DNA from: Lachnospiraceae bacterium Marseille-Q4251
GTDB taxonomy: Bacteria; Bacillota; Clostridia; Lachnospirales; Lachnospiraceae
NCBI GenBank assembly: GCA_018223435.1
Contig: JAGTTO010000001.1
Location: 2,542,001-2,606,000, forward strand
Direction of reading: 5' to 3'
DNA: 64,000 nucleotides
The position numbers and the translations under genes are program-made. Below the pieces are notes generated by a model. The model made no database searches, had not been told where the DNA came from, and saw nothing but the letters and a program-made list of their open reading frames with translations. The first letter of the stretch is position 1. Every line of letters begins with the position of its first letter. Positions 1 through 9,345 of the stretch are shown here, in pieces.

Positions 1-2727
1 GAACTTGAGAAAACGGAAGGCATAGAAACGGCAGAAGGTGCTTATATGACAGATGTCCTCTGTGGAGAAGGGGATAACCAGAAGGTTCTGCATCTGGAGT
101 CCGTTACAGAGGAGTTTCAGAAGCTTCAGCCGGATGAGGGGACGCTTCCGTCAAAAGCCGATGAATGTTTTCTGGATGCCCAGGCGGCACAGGCCTTCGA
201 TGTCCATGTGGGAGATACCATCACCGTACAGGAGGACGGAGAGGAAAGTGATTCTGTTCTGAAAAGAAAGACCTTTACGGTGGCAGGTATCGGCGGAAGT
301 CCGGCATATATCGCTTTCGGCCGCGGAAATACGACGCTCGGTTCCGGTGAGGTTTTAGGCTTCTGCTATATTCTTCCGGAAAATTTTGACATGGATGTTT
401 ACACACAGGTTTTTCTTTCGGTGGAAGGAGCAGAAGAGGAGGTTGCTTTTACGGACGCCTATGATTCCCTGGTGGCGACGGCAAAAGAAAAAGTAGAAGA
501 GCTCTCCGAAAAACGCTGTCAGGTCCGGTATGATGAGGTCACCGGTGAGGCACAGGAGAAGATCGATGATGCGAAACAGGAGCTTGCGGACGGCAGAAAA
601 GAATCGGATGAAAAACTGGCCGATGCGGAGAAAACACTGACGGATGGCGAAGAGGAACTGGAGCAGGGAAAAAAAGATCTGGAGGACGGTAAAAAACAGC
701 TCTCAGAAGCACGGACACAGCTGGATGAGCAGAAAACGGCCCTGGATGAGCAGGAAGAACAGCTGAAGACGGCAGAGGCACAGTTTGGAGGAAGCACGCC
801 GGAGATCGAGGCGGGCAAAACAAAGATCGCAGAAGCAAGAGAGCAGCTTTCCGAAGGAGAAAAGGAGCTGGAGACAAAAGAATCCGAACTTGCAAAAGCG
901 GAAGAAACTATAAAAGAAAATGAGACAAAGCTTGCAGACGGCCGGAAAGATTATGAAGAGGCCAAGAAGGAAGCAGAAGATAAGATTGCTGAGGGCGAAG
1001 ACAAGATCGCTGAGGCGGAAGCAGATCTGGCAGCGCTGGAATTTCCCGCGTGGACGGTCTCTGACCGGAACGATATGACAGACTACTCCGGTTATGCGGA
1101 TAATGCCAATCAGATGAAGAGTCTGGGTGCCGTTTTCCCGGTACTGTTTTTCCTGGTAGCGGCTTTGATCAGCCTCACGACGATGACCAGAATGGTAGAA
1201 GAAGAACGGACACAGATCGGTACGTTGAAAGCACTGGGCTACAGCAAGAGCTCCATTGCCGGAAAATATGTTTTCTATGCCCTTCTCGCTACGGTCGGAG
1301 GCAGTGTCCTTGGTGTTCTGGCGGGAGAAAAAATCTTCCCTTATGTGATCATCGATGCTTACCGGATCATGTATCAGCATATGGACGGGATGGTTCTGGA
1401 TTATCAGCTGGATCATGCGCTTGTTGCTTCACTGGTAGCTCTTTTCTGTACCATGGCAGGAACGCTTTCTGCCTGTGGAAAGGAACTGGCAAGTACACCG
1501 GCGGTTCTTATGCGTCCGCCAGCGCCCAAAGAAGGTAAAAGAGTCTTTCTGGAAAGGATCGGTTTTATCTGGAAACACTTAAGCTTCAGCTGGAAATCCA
1601 CGGTACGGAACCTTTTCCGCTATAAAAAGCGTCTTTTTATGACGGTTTTCGGGATCGGCGGCTGTATGGCTCTTCTCCTGGTGGGCTTTGGACTCCGGGA
1701 TTCCATCATGGATGTCGTGTTGCTCCAGTACGGCGAGATCCAGCTTTATGACGGTATGCTTGTTCTGAATGAAGATGCTTCGGATGCAGAGGTGGAAGCG
1801 CTGAAGAAAGACCTCTCTTCCCGTTCCGATGTGGAAGAGAGTATGGATGTCTATATGAAAAAGCACGCGGCAAAGGGAGAGAACGGTACCTGTGAGGTTT
1901 ACCTTATGATGCCGAAGAAACTGGAAAATTTTTCAGACTTTATACACACCAGAAACCGGATCACAAAGGAAGCGTATACCCTTGGTGATGAGGGGATCAT
2001 CCTGGCGGAAAAAACAGCGAAAATGTTGGGTGTAAAAAATGGCGGCAGTATTACCGTGGAGAGTACAGAAGGAAAAGAGGTGGAAGTTCCGGTGGCAGAG
2101 ATCTGTGAGAACTATATGCAGAATTTCGCCTACATTTCCCCCGGCCTTTATGAAAAACTCTTTGGTTCTGTTCCGGAAGCAAACAACATTCTCTTCAAGG
2201 GAACGGATTCTTCTGATGAGGCAGCCATTGAAAAGACCGGTCAGGAACTTCTGAAAAATAAGGCGGCTTTGAGCGTTACTTATATCGGTACGCTGGCAGA
2301 GCGGCTGAACAGTATGCTGGGAAGCCTGGATGTGGTCATTGTGGTCCTGATCATTTCCGCAGGCATGCTGGCCTTTGTGGTCCTCTATAACCTGAACAAC
2401 ATCAACATCAATGAGCGGAAAAGGGAGCTTGCGACCCTTAAAGTGCTGGGCTTCTTTGACGGAGAGGTTTCCTCTTATGTATTCCGGGAAAATGTCCTCC
2501 TTACCGTTTTTGGCTGCATTCTGGGTGTAGTGCTCGGTTCTGCCCTGCACCGTTATGTCATTACGACAGTGGAGATCGAGTCGTATATGTTTGGCCGGAT
2601 CATCAAGATTCCAAGCTATCTGCTCGCCATAGCACTCACCTTCGGTTTTTCTTTTCTGGTCAATCTTCTGATGCATTTCAAGCTGAAAAAGATCGACATG
2701 GTAGAATCACTGAAGAGTGTGGAATAA
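1..2727 (+). CDS. FtsX/MacB-type ABC transporter permease with long coiled coil (5' end outside window)
   Basis: The frame is already open at base 1, so the true start lies upstream; the ATG at 46 is internal. The visible part begins with an extracytoplasmic MacB-like domain, then a Glu/Lys/Ala-rich heptad region (about residues 165-345) predicted to form a long coiled coil. After it come two FtsX blocks, each with hydrophobic segments. Seven membrane segments are visible and one more is expected in the missing N-terminus. Large FtsX permeases with an inserted coiled coil are common in gut Firmicutes, normally beside an ATPase gene that would lie upstream here. Known members export or sense peptides and antibiotics or regulate cell-wall enzymes; the substrate of this one cannot be read from sequence. 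Confidence 0.85.
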   Translation, partial: ELEKTEGIETAEGAYMTDVLCGEGDNQKVLHLESVTEEFQKLQPDEGTLPSKADECFLDAQAAQAFDVHVGDTITVQEDGEESDSVLKRKTFTVAGIGGSPAYIAFGRGNTTLGSGEVLGFCYILPENFDMDVYTQVFLSVEGAEEEVAFTDAYDSLVATAKEKVEELSEKRCQVRYDEVTGEAQEKIDDAKQELADGRKESDEKLADAEKTLTDGEEELEQGKKDLEDGKKQLSEARTQLDEQKTALDEQEEQLKTAEAQFGGSTPEIEAGKTKIAEAREQLSEGEKELETKESELAKAEETIKENETKLADGRKDYEEAKKEAEDKIAEGEDKIAEAEADLAALEFPAWTVSDRNDMTDYSGYADNANQMKSLGAVFPVLFFLVAALISLTTMTRMVEEERTQIGTLKALGYSKSSIAGKYVFYALLATVGGSVLGVLAGEKIFPYVIIDAYRIMYQHMDGMVLDYQLDHALVASLVALFCTMAGTLSACGKELASTPAVLMRPPAPKEGKRVFLERIGFIWKHLSFSWKSTVRNLFRYKKRLFMTVFGIGGCMALLLVGFGLRDSIMDVVLLQYGEIQLYDGMLVLNEDASDAEVEALKKDLSSRSDVEESMDVYMKKHAAKGENGTCEVYLMMPKKLENFSDFIHTRNRITKEAYTLGDEGIILAEKTAKMLGVKNGGSITVESTEGKEVEVPVAEICENYMQNFAYISPGLYEKLFGSVPEANNILFKGTDSSDEAAIEKTGQELLKNKAALSVTYIGTLAERLNSMLGSLDVVIVVLIISAGMLAFVVLYNLNNININERKRELATLKVLGFFDGEVSSYVFRENVLLTVFGCILGVVLGSALHRYVITTVEIESYMFGRIIKIPSYLLAIALTFGFSFLVNLLMHFKLKKIDMVESLKSVE

Positions 2728-2772
2728 AGACGGCGAGTGTGGATAACTTTCCGGGAAAAAATCAGAAAAGTG

Positions 2773-2816
2773 GATAAAAGAGAGGCAGAAGATCAGTGAC
2801 GGTCTTCTGCCTCTCT
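2773..2816 (-). terminator. Rho-independent terminator of the AraC gene, overlapping its stop codon
   Basis: A perfect 14 bp stem (2779-2792 with 2803-2816) has a 10 nt loop that holds the AraC stop codon. Read on the minus strand it is followed by TTTTAT. It may also slow plus-strand readthrough from the permease gene. Confidence 0.75.
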
Positions 2817-4004
2817 GTATTCTGTGGGAGTATGTCCCATTCTTTTTTTGAAAATGGCGGAAAAATAGCTTGGATTGGTGAAATTCAGGCGCTCACTGAT
2901 CTCCGAGATGTCGAGGGTGCTGTTTCTTAAAAGAAGCCGGGCGGCCTCGATTTTCTGCTCCGTGATGTAATCTTTAACGGACTGGCCGGTTTCCTCCTTG
3001 AAGCGGGCCGCCAGATAGTTGGGGGTGTAACCGCTGACTCGGGAAAGTACTTCCATGGAAAGTTTTTCGCCCAAATGCTGTTGGATATAAGCCTGACAGC
3101 TCTGAATCGGAAGAGAAAGTTTTGGGGCCTCCCGGATTTTATGAACTCTGGCGATGAAATCCCGGAACATGTTTTGGTGGATATCCTGGACCTCATGAAT
3201 ATCTGTGCCGTTTTCTACGGCCTGGATGTAGTAATCACTGAGGGAGTAGGCTGACTCCGGGATCATGCCGCCGCGGATGGCCGCACGAGTAACGAGCGTG
3301 GTTGCAACGATCGCCTCATCCTTGGCCTGACGCAGGGGATCACCGGGACAGAGAGTTCCGGTCACATGGTTATCGCTGTTCTGAACATAAAAATGGTCAT
3401 TCTCATCGGTATAGTGGATGTTTCCGTTTTCCACATGGGAGAGGAAACGCTGCTCCAGCACATAGGTGCCGTGGCTGCTGGGAATATCTCTGGCCTGAAA
3501 AGGCTCGGAAGCCTGGGGAAGTGGTGGCCGAAGCTGTTGAAAACTGGAAAAATAGATGTTTTTGTCATAGCAGGCATAGTAGAACATTCGGGCCAGCTGG
3601 CCAAACGTCGTGAGTGGCACCACAGGAATATTTTTCATCAGCTTCAGGAACTTGATCCGGGAGGAAACGCTCATCTCCCGGATTTCCATCTGCTTGCGAA
3701 AATATTGTTCCGATACATCCGTGGAAAAGGTGGGCCCCAGCACGAAGAAATTTTTCTCAAAGGGAACCACGATCCAGGTAAAAGAAAGCCCGTCGGTGAA
3801 ATGAAAAGGCAGAGTCCCCACTTTTTCCTGAATCTCCAGAAGCCGCTCCCGGCTGTCCAGCAGGAAGAAATTTTTCAGCACCATCTCCCAGGTGCAGTTG
3901 CTCTCGATCAGAGAAAAATCCTCCCCATAAACCCAGGAAAACACCTGATTCACTTTCAGAAGGATGGTACGGAAATATTGGATTTTTTCGTTGTTTTCGC
4001 TCAT
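2793..4004 (-). CDS. AraC-family transcriptional regulator
   Basis: A 403-residue protein with a C-terminal AraC/XylS double helix-turn-helix (about the last 100 residues, with the typical ISERLNFTNPSYFSAIFKK and GHTPTEYR stretches). The roughly 300-residue N-terminal part has no domain I recognise and no receiver aspartate motif. I chose the start at 4004 because GGAGG sits about 6 nt upstream; a longer frame reaches 4046 without a ribosome site. The gene is divergent from the YesM-type kinase at 4130, with only about 125 bp between them, so it probably regulates the adjacent sugar locus in response to a ligand bound by its N-terminal part. The ligand is unknown. Confidence 0.85.
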   Translation of the reverse strand: MSENNEKIQYFRTILLKVNQVFSWVYGEDFSLIESNCTWEMVLKNFFLLDSRERLLEIQEKVGTLPFHFTDGLSFTWIVVPFEKNFFVLGPTFSTDVSEQYFRKQMEIREMSVSSRIKFLKLMKNIPVVPLTTFGQLARMFYYACYDKNIYFSSFQQLRPPLPQASEPFQARDIPSSHGTYVLEQRFLSHVENGNIHYTDENDHFYVQNSDNHVTGTLCPGDPLRQAKDEAIVATTLVTRAAIRGGMIPESAYSLSDYYIQAVENGTDIHEVQDIHQNMFRDFIARVHKIREAPKLSLPIQSCQAYIQQHLGEKLSMEVLSRVSGYTPNYLAARFKEETGQSVKDYITEQKIEAARLLLRNSTLDISEISERLNFTNPSYFSAIFKKRMGHTPTEYREAEDRH

Positions 4005-4129
4005 GATCGCCTCCGGCGTAAAAAATATTATAGAAAAGTGTATCACAGACTTGAGAAAAAGAACAGAGGGATTGCGCCTCCGGAAAATCAGATTTAAAAT
4101 AGAAGAAAAAGCTTTGAGGGGGAACTGTT

Positions 4130-5773
4130 GTGAGAAATCGAGCGAGAAAATGGATGAACCGGCGAACGATCCTGTTCCAGATGACGATCATCATTTCGCT
4201 GATTATTTTGCCCATCTATGCGGTGATTGCGGGCTATTCTTATCGGACCCGGGAATCCTATGTGCGCCAGGGAACGGAAAATGTGGAGCATATCCTGGAG
4301 CTCTACATGCAGGTACTGGATGACCGGATCGTGTCCGCAGACGAATATCTGATCAGGGAAGCGGATGATAATCTCTATGCGGTGCAGCTCAAAAATGCTG
4401 CGACGGAGAAGGATGCGGGGCTTTCGCCTTATTTTTTTTGGCAGGATCTTTATGCCCGTGTGCGAAACAGCGTAGAAGCGGACGCCTATTTTTTCTGGCA
4501 GACCAGAATCGACAGCAGCCAGCTGGCATCAAAAAAGAACTGGTCTGCGCTCCGGGCCACGCTGCTGGATGAAGTGCAGGAGGTGGTTCGGGAGGATAAG
4601 ACTTATAAATGGCAAATTTGCGAGCTGGTGGGAGAAAAATGGCTGGTTCATATTCTTCCGACGACAAAAGATTTTATCTGTGGTTCTCTGATCAATCTCA
4701 GTGATATTGAGAAGCAGATCCAGGAACAGTTAAGTGAGGAGCTGGCGGGCGAGGTGCGTTTTCAGGAAAATGCAGAATCAGGGAAAAATCAGGTGTCGGG
4801 CGCTTCGAAAAAGAGCGGCTGTTATCTCACGGCCGAAATCAGCCGGAAGGTGTTCTTGAGCCAGACTCCGGCTCAGTCCAGGCTCTTAAGCTTCCTGCTT
4901 CTGGTATATGTTCTGGCGGTTCCCATCCTTCTCTATGTGGTCTATATCAAGATGCTTCTGCCCACCCGGCGCATCAACGAGGCCATGCGGCGGCTTGAGG
5001 AGAACGACCGGGATTTCCGGATTCAGGAGGAGGGAGAGAATCAGGAGGCGACCCAGATGATTCACAGGTTTAACGCCATGGCGGATCAGCTGGATCATCT
5101 GAAAATCCAAGTCTACGAGCAGGAGCTGGAAAAACAGGAGATTGAGGCCATAAACCTCCGGCTTCAGGTCAACCCTCATTTTATCCTGAACTGTCTGAAT
5201 ACGATTTTCAGTCTGACCAAAACCGGAAATCTGGAAAATACCAGGCGCTTTACGAAATATCTGGCGAACTATCTTCGTTTTACCCTCTGGCATACCAGTG
5301 GGATGGTGAATCTTATGGATGAGATGAAGGGTGTGGAGGATTATCTGGAAATCCAGAAGATCCGCTATCCAAATGCCTTTACCTATCTGAATTATATTTT
5401 TGAGGAAGCGGAAAATGCCCGGATTCCCTCCCTTCTGATCATCAATTTCGTGGAAAATGTCGTGAAGCATGCGCTGACTCTGGAGGAAGAGGTGGAGATC
5501 ATTGTTGTTGCCTGTGTGGTGGAAGAGAGACTTCGGATTACAGTCTGCGACACGGGAAACGGCATGGAGCCGGAGCTTCTGGAGCAGCTTCAGAAGGGCG
5601 AGATCGTGGAAAATGAGACAGGAAAGCATATCGGGCTCTGGAACTGCCGGAGACGCCTTGATCTGATGTACGGGGAGGACTGTACCTTCCACATCACGAG
5701 CCAGCCCGGCGAGGGAACCCAGATTTTTATAGAAATTCCAATGGAGGTGCAGGATGAATCTTTTGATCGTTGA
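4130..5773 (+). CDS. YesM-type sensor histidine kinase (locus 1)
   Basis: A 547-residue membrane kinase. The start is GTG with GAGGGGG 7 nt upstream. There is one membrane helix near the N-terminus (about residues 14-36), an extracellular sensing region, a second helix (about 246-270), a HAMP-like linker, then a His_kinase (LytS/YesM) domain with phospho-acceptor His350 in the sequence NPHFILN, and a C-terminal HATPase with an N-box (NFVENVVKHA) and a GxG segment. Its 3' end overlaps the response regulator gene by 20 nt, so the two are translationally coupled. Such kinases usually sense an extracellular glycan or a loaded binding protein and activate the neighbouring ABC importer; the ligand is not evident. 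Confidence 0.92.
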   Translation: MRNRARKWMNRRTILFQMTIIISLIILPIYAVIAGYSYRTRESYVRQGTENVEHILELYMQVLDDRIVSADEYLIREADDNLYAVQLKNAATEKDAGLSPYFFWQDLYARVRNSVEADAYFFWQTRIDSSQLASKKNWSALRATLLDEVQEVVREDKTYKWQICELVGEKWLVHILPTTKDFICGSLINLSDIEKQIQEQLSEELAGEVRFQENAESGKNQVSGASKKSGCYLTAEISRKVFLSQTPAQSRLLSFLLLVYVLAVPILLYVVYIKMLLPTRRINEAMRRLEENDRDFRIQEEGENQEATQMIHRFNAMADQLDHLKIQVYEQELEKQEIEAINLRLQVNPHFILNCLNTIFSLTKTGNLENTRRFTKYLANYLRFTLWHTSGMVNLMDEMKGVEDYLEIQKIRYPNAFTYLNYIFEEAENARIPSLLIINFVENVVKHALTLEEEVEIIVVACVVEERLRITVCDTGNGMEPELLEQLQKGEIVENETGKHIGLWNCRRRLDLMYGEDCTFHITSQPGEGTQIFIEIPMEVQDESFDR

Positions 5774-6539
5774 CGATGAGGTTCTGGCGATTCAGGGCCT
5801 TGTGGATGATATGGATTGGAAAAAACTGGATTTTGATGAGGTATTTACAGCCAACAGTTATGCCCAGGCAGTGAATATCATGAATAAACAGGAGATCGAT
5901 GTCCTGCTTTGTGATATTGAGATGCCTCTTCGGAGCGGTGTGGAACTGGTCCGCTGGGCCAAGGAGCGAAAACCGGAACTGGAATGTATTTTTCTCACCT
6001 GTCATGCAGAATTTTCCTTTGCAAAACAGGCGATTCAGATGGGCTGCATGGATTATATCCTGAAGCCGGCAGAAACGGAAGAAGTGGAAGAATGCCTGAG
6101 AAAGGCTGTGAAAAAGATTCGGAAAACCAGAGAGCCGGCAAGTGTAAAACGTGAAAAAACAGAACCTTCCGTGAGCCGGACTGCAGAAAAGATCATTGGC
6201 GATAGTCCAAAGACGAAGGATGCCGTGGAACTGGCTGAGTTTTACATCATACAGCATCTCACAGAGAACCTGAGTCTGGAAGAAGTGGCAGCGGAGGCCT
6301 GCGTAAGCCCTACGCATCTCACCCGGCTGTTCAAGAAGCGCTATCAGATGGGGGTAGTGGATTTTGTTACAGAGAAAAAGATGGCACTGGCAGAAGAACT
6401 CATGAAGCAGGAAAATCTGACGGTGAGTTATATCGCTTCTAAACTCGGATATAGCAATTATTCCTATTTTACGAAGGTTTTCAAGAAATATACGGGCAAA
6501 ACGCCGACTGAATACAAGAAAGAACTGGCAAAAAGTTGA
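5754..6539 (+). CDS. YesN-type response regulator, receiver plus AraC HTH (locus 1)
   Basis: A 261-residue protein with an N-terminal CheY-like receiver (acidic pocket near residues 7-8, phospho-acceptor Asp in LLCDIEMP, conserved Lys in LKPAE) and a C-terminal AraC-type DNA-binding domain (about residues 160-258, ending in GKTPTEYKKEL). It is shorter than many YesN proteins, which carry a longer linker. It is the partner of the overlapping kinase. The natural target is the binding-protein operon starting at 6682, whose upstream region carries direct repeats suited to an AraC-type dimer. Confidence 0.92.
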   Translation: MNLLIVDDEVLAIQGLVDDMDWKKLDFDEVFTANSYAQAVNIMNKQEIDVLLCDIEMPLRSGVELVRWAKERKPELECIFLTCHAEFSFAKQAIQMGCMDYILKPAETEEVEECLRKAVKKIRKTREPASVKREKTEPSVSRTAEKIIGDSPKTKDAVELAEFYIIQHLTENLSLEEVAAEACVSPTHLTRLFKKRYQMGVVDFVTEKKMALAEELMKQENLTVSYIASKLGYSNYSYFTKVFKKYTGKTPTEYKKELAKS

Positions 6540-6555
6540 AATAGTGCCAGCCTAT

Positions 6556-6639
6556 GTTGGGATTTTGTCAGCAGACAGAGAAAAAGTGCTGAAAAAAGTC
6601 GGGATTTTGCAAGCGGAAAAACGTCGGATTTCATATAAT
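6556..6639 (+). promoter_or_regulatory. Promoter with three direct repeats, likely YesN binding sites
   Basis: GTTGGGATTTTG at 6556 and GTCGGGATTTTG at 6598 are 42 bp apart, four DNA turns; a shorter GTCGGATTT lies at 6623. A good -10 box (TATAAT, 6634-6639) follows, but there is no -35 match at the right distance, as expected of an activator-dependent promoter. The repeats are seen directly; binding by the adjacent YesN protein is inferred. Confidence 0.6.
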
Positions 6640-6681
6640 TAGGCCATCAAAAACACGGAATCAAGTTCAAGGGAGGAACGT

Positions 6682-8202
6682 ATGATGAAGAAAAAAGTAT
6701 TGGCATCTGTCCTGGCACTGACAACTGTATTGTCCGCAGCAGCAGGAGTGTCTCTGGGGGCAAAAGCAGATGAGGAACCGTATGAGATCGTGATGGCAAT
6801 CCCGACTTTGGGAGCCGAACCCTCCGGTCTTCTGGATGTGGAAAATGCAGTAAATGAGATCGTGGAGCCGGAATTGGGAGTAAAGGTAACTCTGTATCCG
6901 ATTTCTATTTTTGATCTGACATCTCAGCAGAACCTCATGATCACTTCCGGTGACAAGCTGGATCTGGCAAGTACGATATTCAGTAGCCTTGGAAGCTGGG
7001 TAGATAAAGGAGCTTTCATGGAATTGGATGAGCTTTACGTTCAGTATGGAGCGGATATTGAGAAAGCGGAAGGAAGAGCTATGGCTGGTGGTTATTATAA
7101 TGGCAAGCTTTATGCCATTCCTTCTGAAGAAAAACAGGCTCGTTCCTATGGCTTTTACGCAAGAAAAGATATGGTAGATGAGTTGGGTATCAATTTTGAT
7201 GAGGATAAAACTTATACTCTGGATGATCTTGAAAAGCTTTTCGCTGCTTATAAAGAGAAATATGGAGATGGTTATTATTGTGTAGCCGGAACAGCTTCCA
7301 ATTCAGACTTTTATGGCTATGTTCATGAAGTAGATAATCTTGGTTCCTCTAATTCTACCGGAATCCTGGCAGGAGGCGGTCTGGATGATGATCTGACCGT
7401 GCAGAATATGTACGCTCTGGATTCTTATAAAGAATATGCGGATACGATGTATGCCTGGGCTCAGGCCGGTTATTATTCACCGGATGCAGCGACCAATACG
7501 GATGCAAACACCGTTCAGATCCAGTCGGGCTATTATCTGGGAACTTTTAACAGCACAGAAACAGATATGACAGCAAACCTTTCCAGAGACTGTGGCTATG
7601 AGATGGCAAAGATTGAACTGGTACCAGCTTACGCAGAGACCAGTATGTACCAGAGTACGATGTGGTCCATTCCTTCCACTTGTGAGAATCCGGAGAAGAC
7701 CTTCCAGTTCCTCAATTACCTCTATGCAGACAACGGTCTTGCCAATATGCTGACCAATGGACTGGAGGGCGTCAGCTATGTGGTTGAAGAGCAGGGCGAG
7801 AGACCGGGTCAGGCAGTGATCCGTTACGCAGATGGTGTGGATGCAGCCAACAGTCCGTATACGATGCCGCTTCATGTATATGGAGACAAATTAAATGTAG
7901 CTGTTTATTCTCCGATGACCCTGGATTACTACACCATGGCTGAGGAGTTTAATGAAAATCTTCCGGAAGAGAGGATTTCTAAGACTCTGGGCTTCGTATT
8001 CAACAGTGAGTCTGTTGCTACAGAAGTGACAGCCATTGATGCAGTGGTTGCCCAGTACAGCGGTATCATCGCAGCAGGTGCGCAGGATCCGGCAGATGTC
8101 CTTCCAAAATTCCTGGAGAATCTGAATGCGGCAGGTATTGATAAAGTCATCGCTGAGAAACAGAGCCAGCTGGATGCATGGCTGGCAGAGCAGGCAGGCT
8201 GA
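6682..8202 (+). CDS. Extracellular sugar-binding protein of an LplA-like ABC transporter (locus 1)
   Basis: A 506-residue protein beginning with a Lys-rich Sec signal peptide, probably cleaved near AKA-DEE. There is no lipobox cysteine, although binding proteins of Gram-positives are normally lipoproteins. The body is a type 1 solute-binding fold, and the C-terminal part resembles the DUF3502 region of LplA/YtcQ-like proteins (KTLGFVFN, then a DP-x-x-VLPKF pattern and an AGIDKVIAEKQ ending). An AGGGAGG site precedes tandem ATG codons. The gene is followed by a stem-loop and then two permease genes. It probably captures an oligosaccharide, perhaps a xylose- or rhamnose-containing one given the linked hydrolases. 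Confidence 0.9.
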   Translation: MMKKKVLASVLALTTVLSAAAGVSLGAKADEEPYEIVMAIPTLGAEPSGLLDVENAVNEIVEPELGVKVTLYPISIFDLTSQQNLMITSGDKLDLASTIFSSLGSWVDKGAFMELDELYVQYGADIEKAEGRAMAGGYYNGKLYAIPSEEKQARSYGFYARKDMVDELGINFDEDKTYTLDDLEKLFAAYKEKYGDGYYCVAGTASNSDFYGYVHEVDNLGSSNSTGILAGGGLDDDLTVQNMYALDSYKEYADTMYAWAQAGYYSPDAATNTDANTVQIQSGYYLGTFNSTETDMTANLSRDCGYEMAKIELVPAYAETSMYQSTMWSIPSTCENPEKTFQFLNYLYADNGLANMLTNGLEGVSYVVEEQGERPGQAVIRYADGVDAANSPYTMPLHVYGDKLNVAVYSPMTLDYYTMAEEFNENLPEERISKTLGFVFNSESVATEVTAIDAVVAQYSGIIAAGAQDPADVLPKFLENLNAAGIDKVIAEKQSQLDAWLAEQAG

Positions 8203-8283
8203 TAAAGAGTACGAATCGAGAATAAGCACTTAACGCTCCAGCATGTCAGCAGACTTGCATGAGATAAAGAATGAATGAAACAG

Positions 8284-8324
8284 AAAGGATGTGGGTTGGA
8301 CGGTTCTTCACTCACATCCTTTTT
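8284..8324 (+). terminator. Stem-loop with T-run between binding-protein and permease genes
   Basis: AAAGGATGTG pairs with CACATCCTTT and is followed by a T-run. It lies inside the operon, so it probably attenuates transcription into the permease genes and stabilises the upstream message, giving more binding protein than permease. Confidence 0.65.
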
Positions 8325-8389
8325 CTAATCGCTTCTGTGCATTCAAGTTTGCAGACAAGCTACCATTTTTTATACAGGAGGACTTTATT

Positions 8390-9331
8390 ATGGCAGCAGG
8401 CACACGCACGGTAGGAAAGAAAAAGATTAAAATCCGCTGGAAACGGGTATTGCCCATGTATCTTCTGGCCCTTCCGGGTATCATCTACATGATCTGCAAC
8501 AATTACATTCCCATGTTCGGCATCACCATTGCCTTCAAGAAACTGAATGTCAGCAAAGGCTTTTGGGGAAGTGACTGGTGCGGACTGGACAATTTTAAAT
8601 TTCTTTTTAAATCCAGTACCACATGGACGATCATCCGGAATACGATCCTTTACAATGTGACCTTTATCATTCTGGGAACGGTGATCTCCATTGCGGCGGC
8701 TATCCTTCTAAATGAGGTAAAAAATTATGCGGCCACCCGTTTTTATCAGAGTGTGATCCTGCTTCCCTATCTGATGAGCTGGGTTGTGGTGAGCTATCTG
8801 GTATACACGCTTCTGGCAGCAGATACCGGCCTGATCAATTCCGTGCTGAAAACACTTGGCATGAAACCAATCAACTGGTATCAGGAACAGAAATACTGGC
8901 CTTTTATCCTGACTTTTTGCAACATCTGGAAGGGAACCGGTTATTCCATGATCATCTATCTTTCCAGCATTGTGGGGATCAGCCAGGATTATTATGAAGC
9001 AGCCCGTATCGACGGTGCGACAAAGTGGAAACAGATCACAGATATCACGCTTCCTCTTTTAAAACCGACGGTCATCACGATGCTGATCCTGTCTGTAGGT
9101 CGTATTTTTGCTTCTGATTTCGGTCTTTTTTACCAGATCCCGAAAAACTCCGGCGCTCTCTATAACGTGACTCAGACCATCGACGTCTATGTATACAACG
9201 CCCTGATGAAAAATGCCGATTATGGCATGTCATCCGCAGCCAGTGTCTTCCAGTCCATCGTTGGCTTCCTGTTTGTCGTTGTGGCCAATGCACTGGTACG
9301 GAAATACAGTGAAGAAAATGCTTTGTTCTAA
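8390..9331 (+). CDS. ABC transporter permease, LplB/YtcP-partner type (locus 1)
   Basis: A 313-residue inner permease with about six membrane helices and the cytoplasmic EAA loop (EAARIDGATKWKQI) that contacts the ATPase. The start at 8390 is supported by AGGAGGA 7 nt upstream; an in-frame ATG at 8291 lies within the terminator hairpin and has no ribosome site. The N-terminus (LLALPGIIYMICNNYIPMFG) is typical of LplB-like carbohydrate permeases. Its partner begins 14 nt downstream. No ATPase gene is present here, so a shared MsmX-like ATPase elsewhere is inferred. Confidence 0.93.
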   Translation: MAAGTRTVGKKKIKIRWKRVLPMYLLALPGIIYMICNNYIPMFGITIAFKKLNVSKGFWGSDWCGLDNFKFLFKSSTTWTIIRNTILYNVTFIILGTVISIAAAILLNEVKNYAATRFYQSVILLPYLMSWVVVSYLVYTLLAADTGLINSVLKTLGMKPINWYQEQKYWPFILTFCNIWKGTGYSMIIYLSSIVGISQDYYEAARIDGATKWKQITDITLPLLKPTVITMLILSVGRIFASDFGLFYQIPKNSGALYNVTQTIDVYVYNALMKNADYGMSSAASVFQSIVGFLFVVVANALVRKYSEENALF

Positions 9332-9345
9332 GGAGGGAAAGAAGA

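Noticed and set aside
2738..2777. Two DnaA-box-like sequences (TGTGGATAA and AGTGGATAA) between the FtsX-type gene and the AraC gene
   Set aside because: Only two copies, with no dnaA, dnaN or AT-rich unwinding region nearby; chance occurrence is likely.
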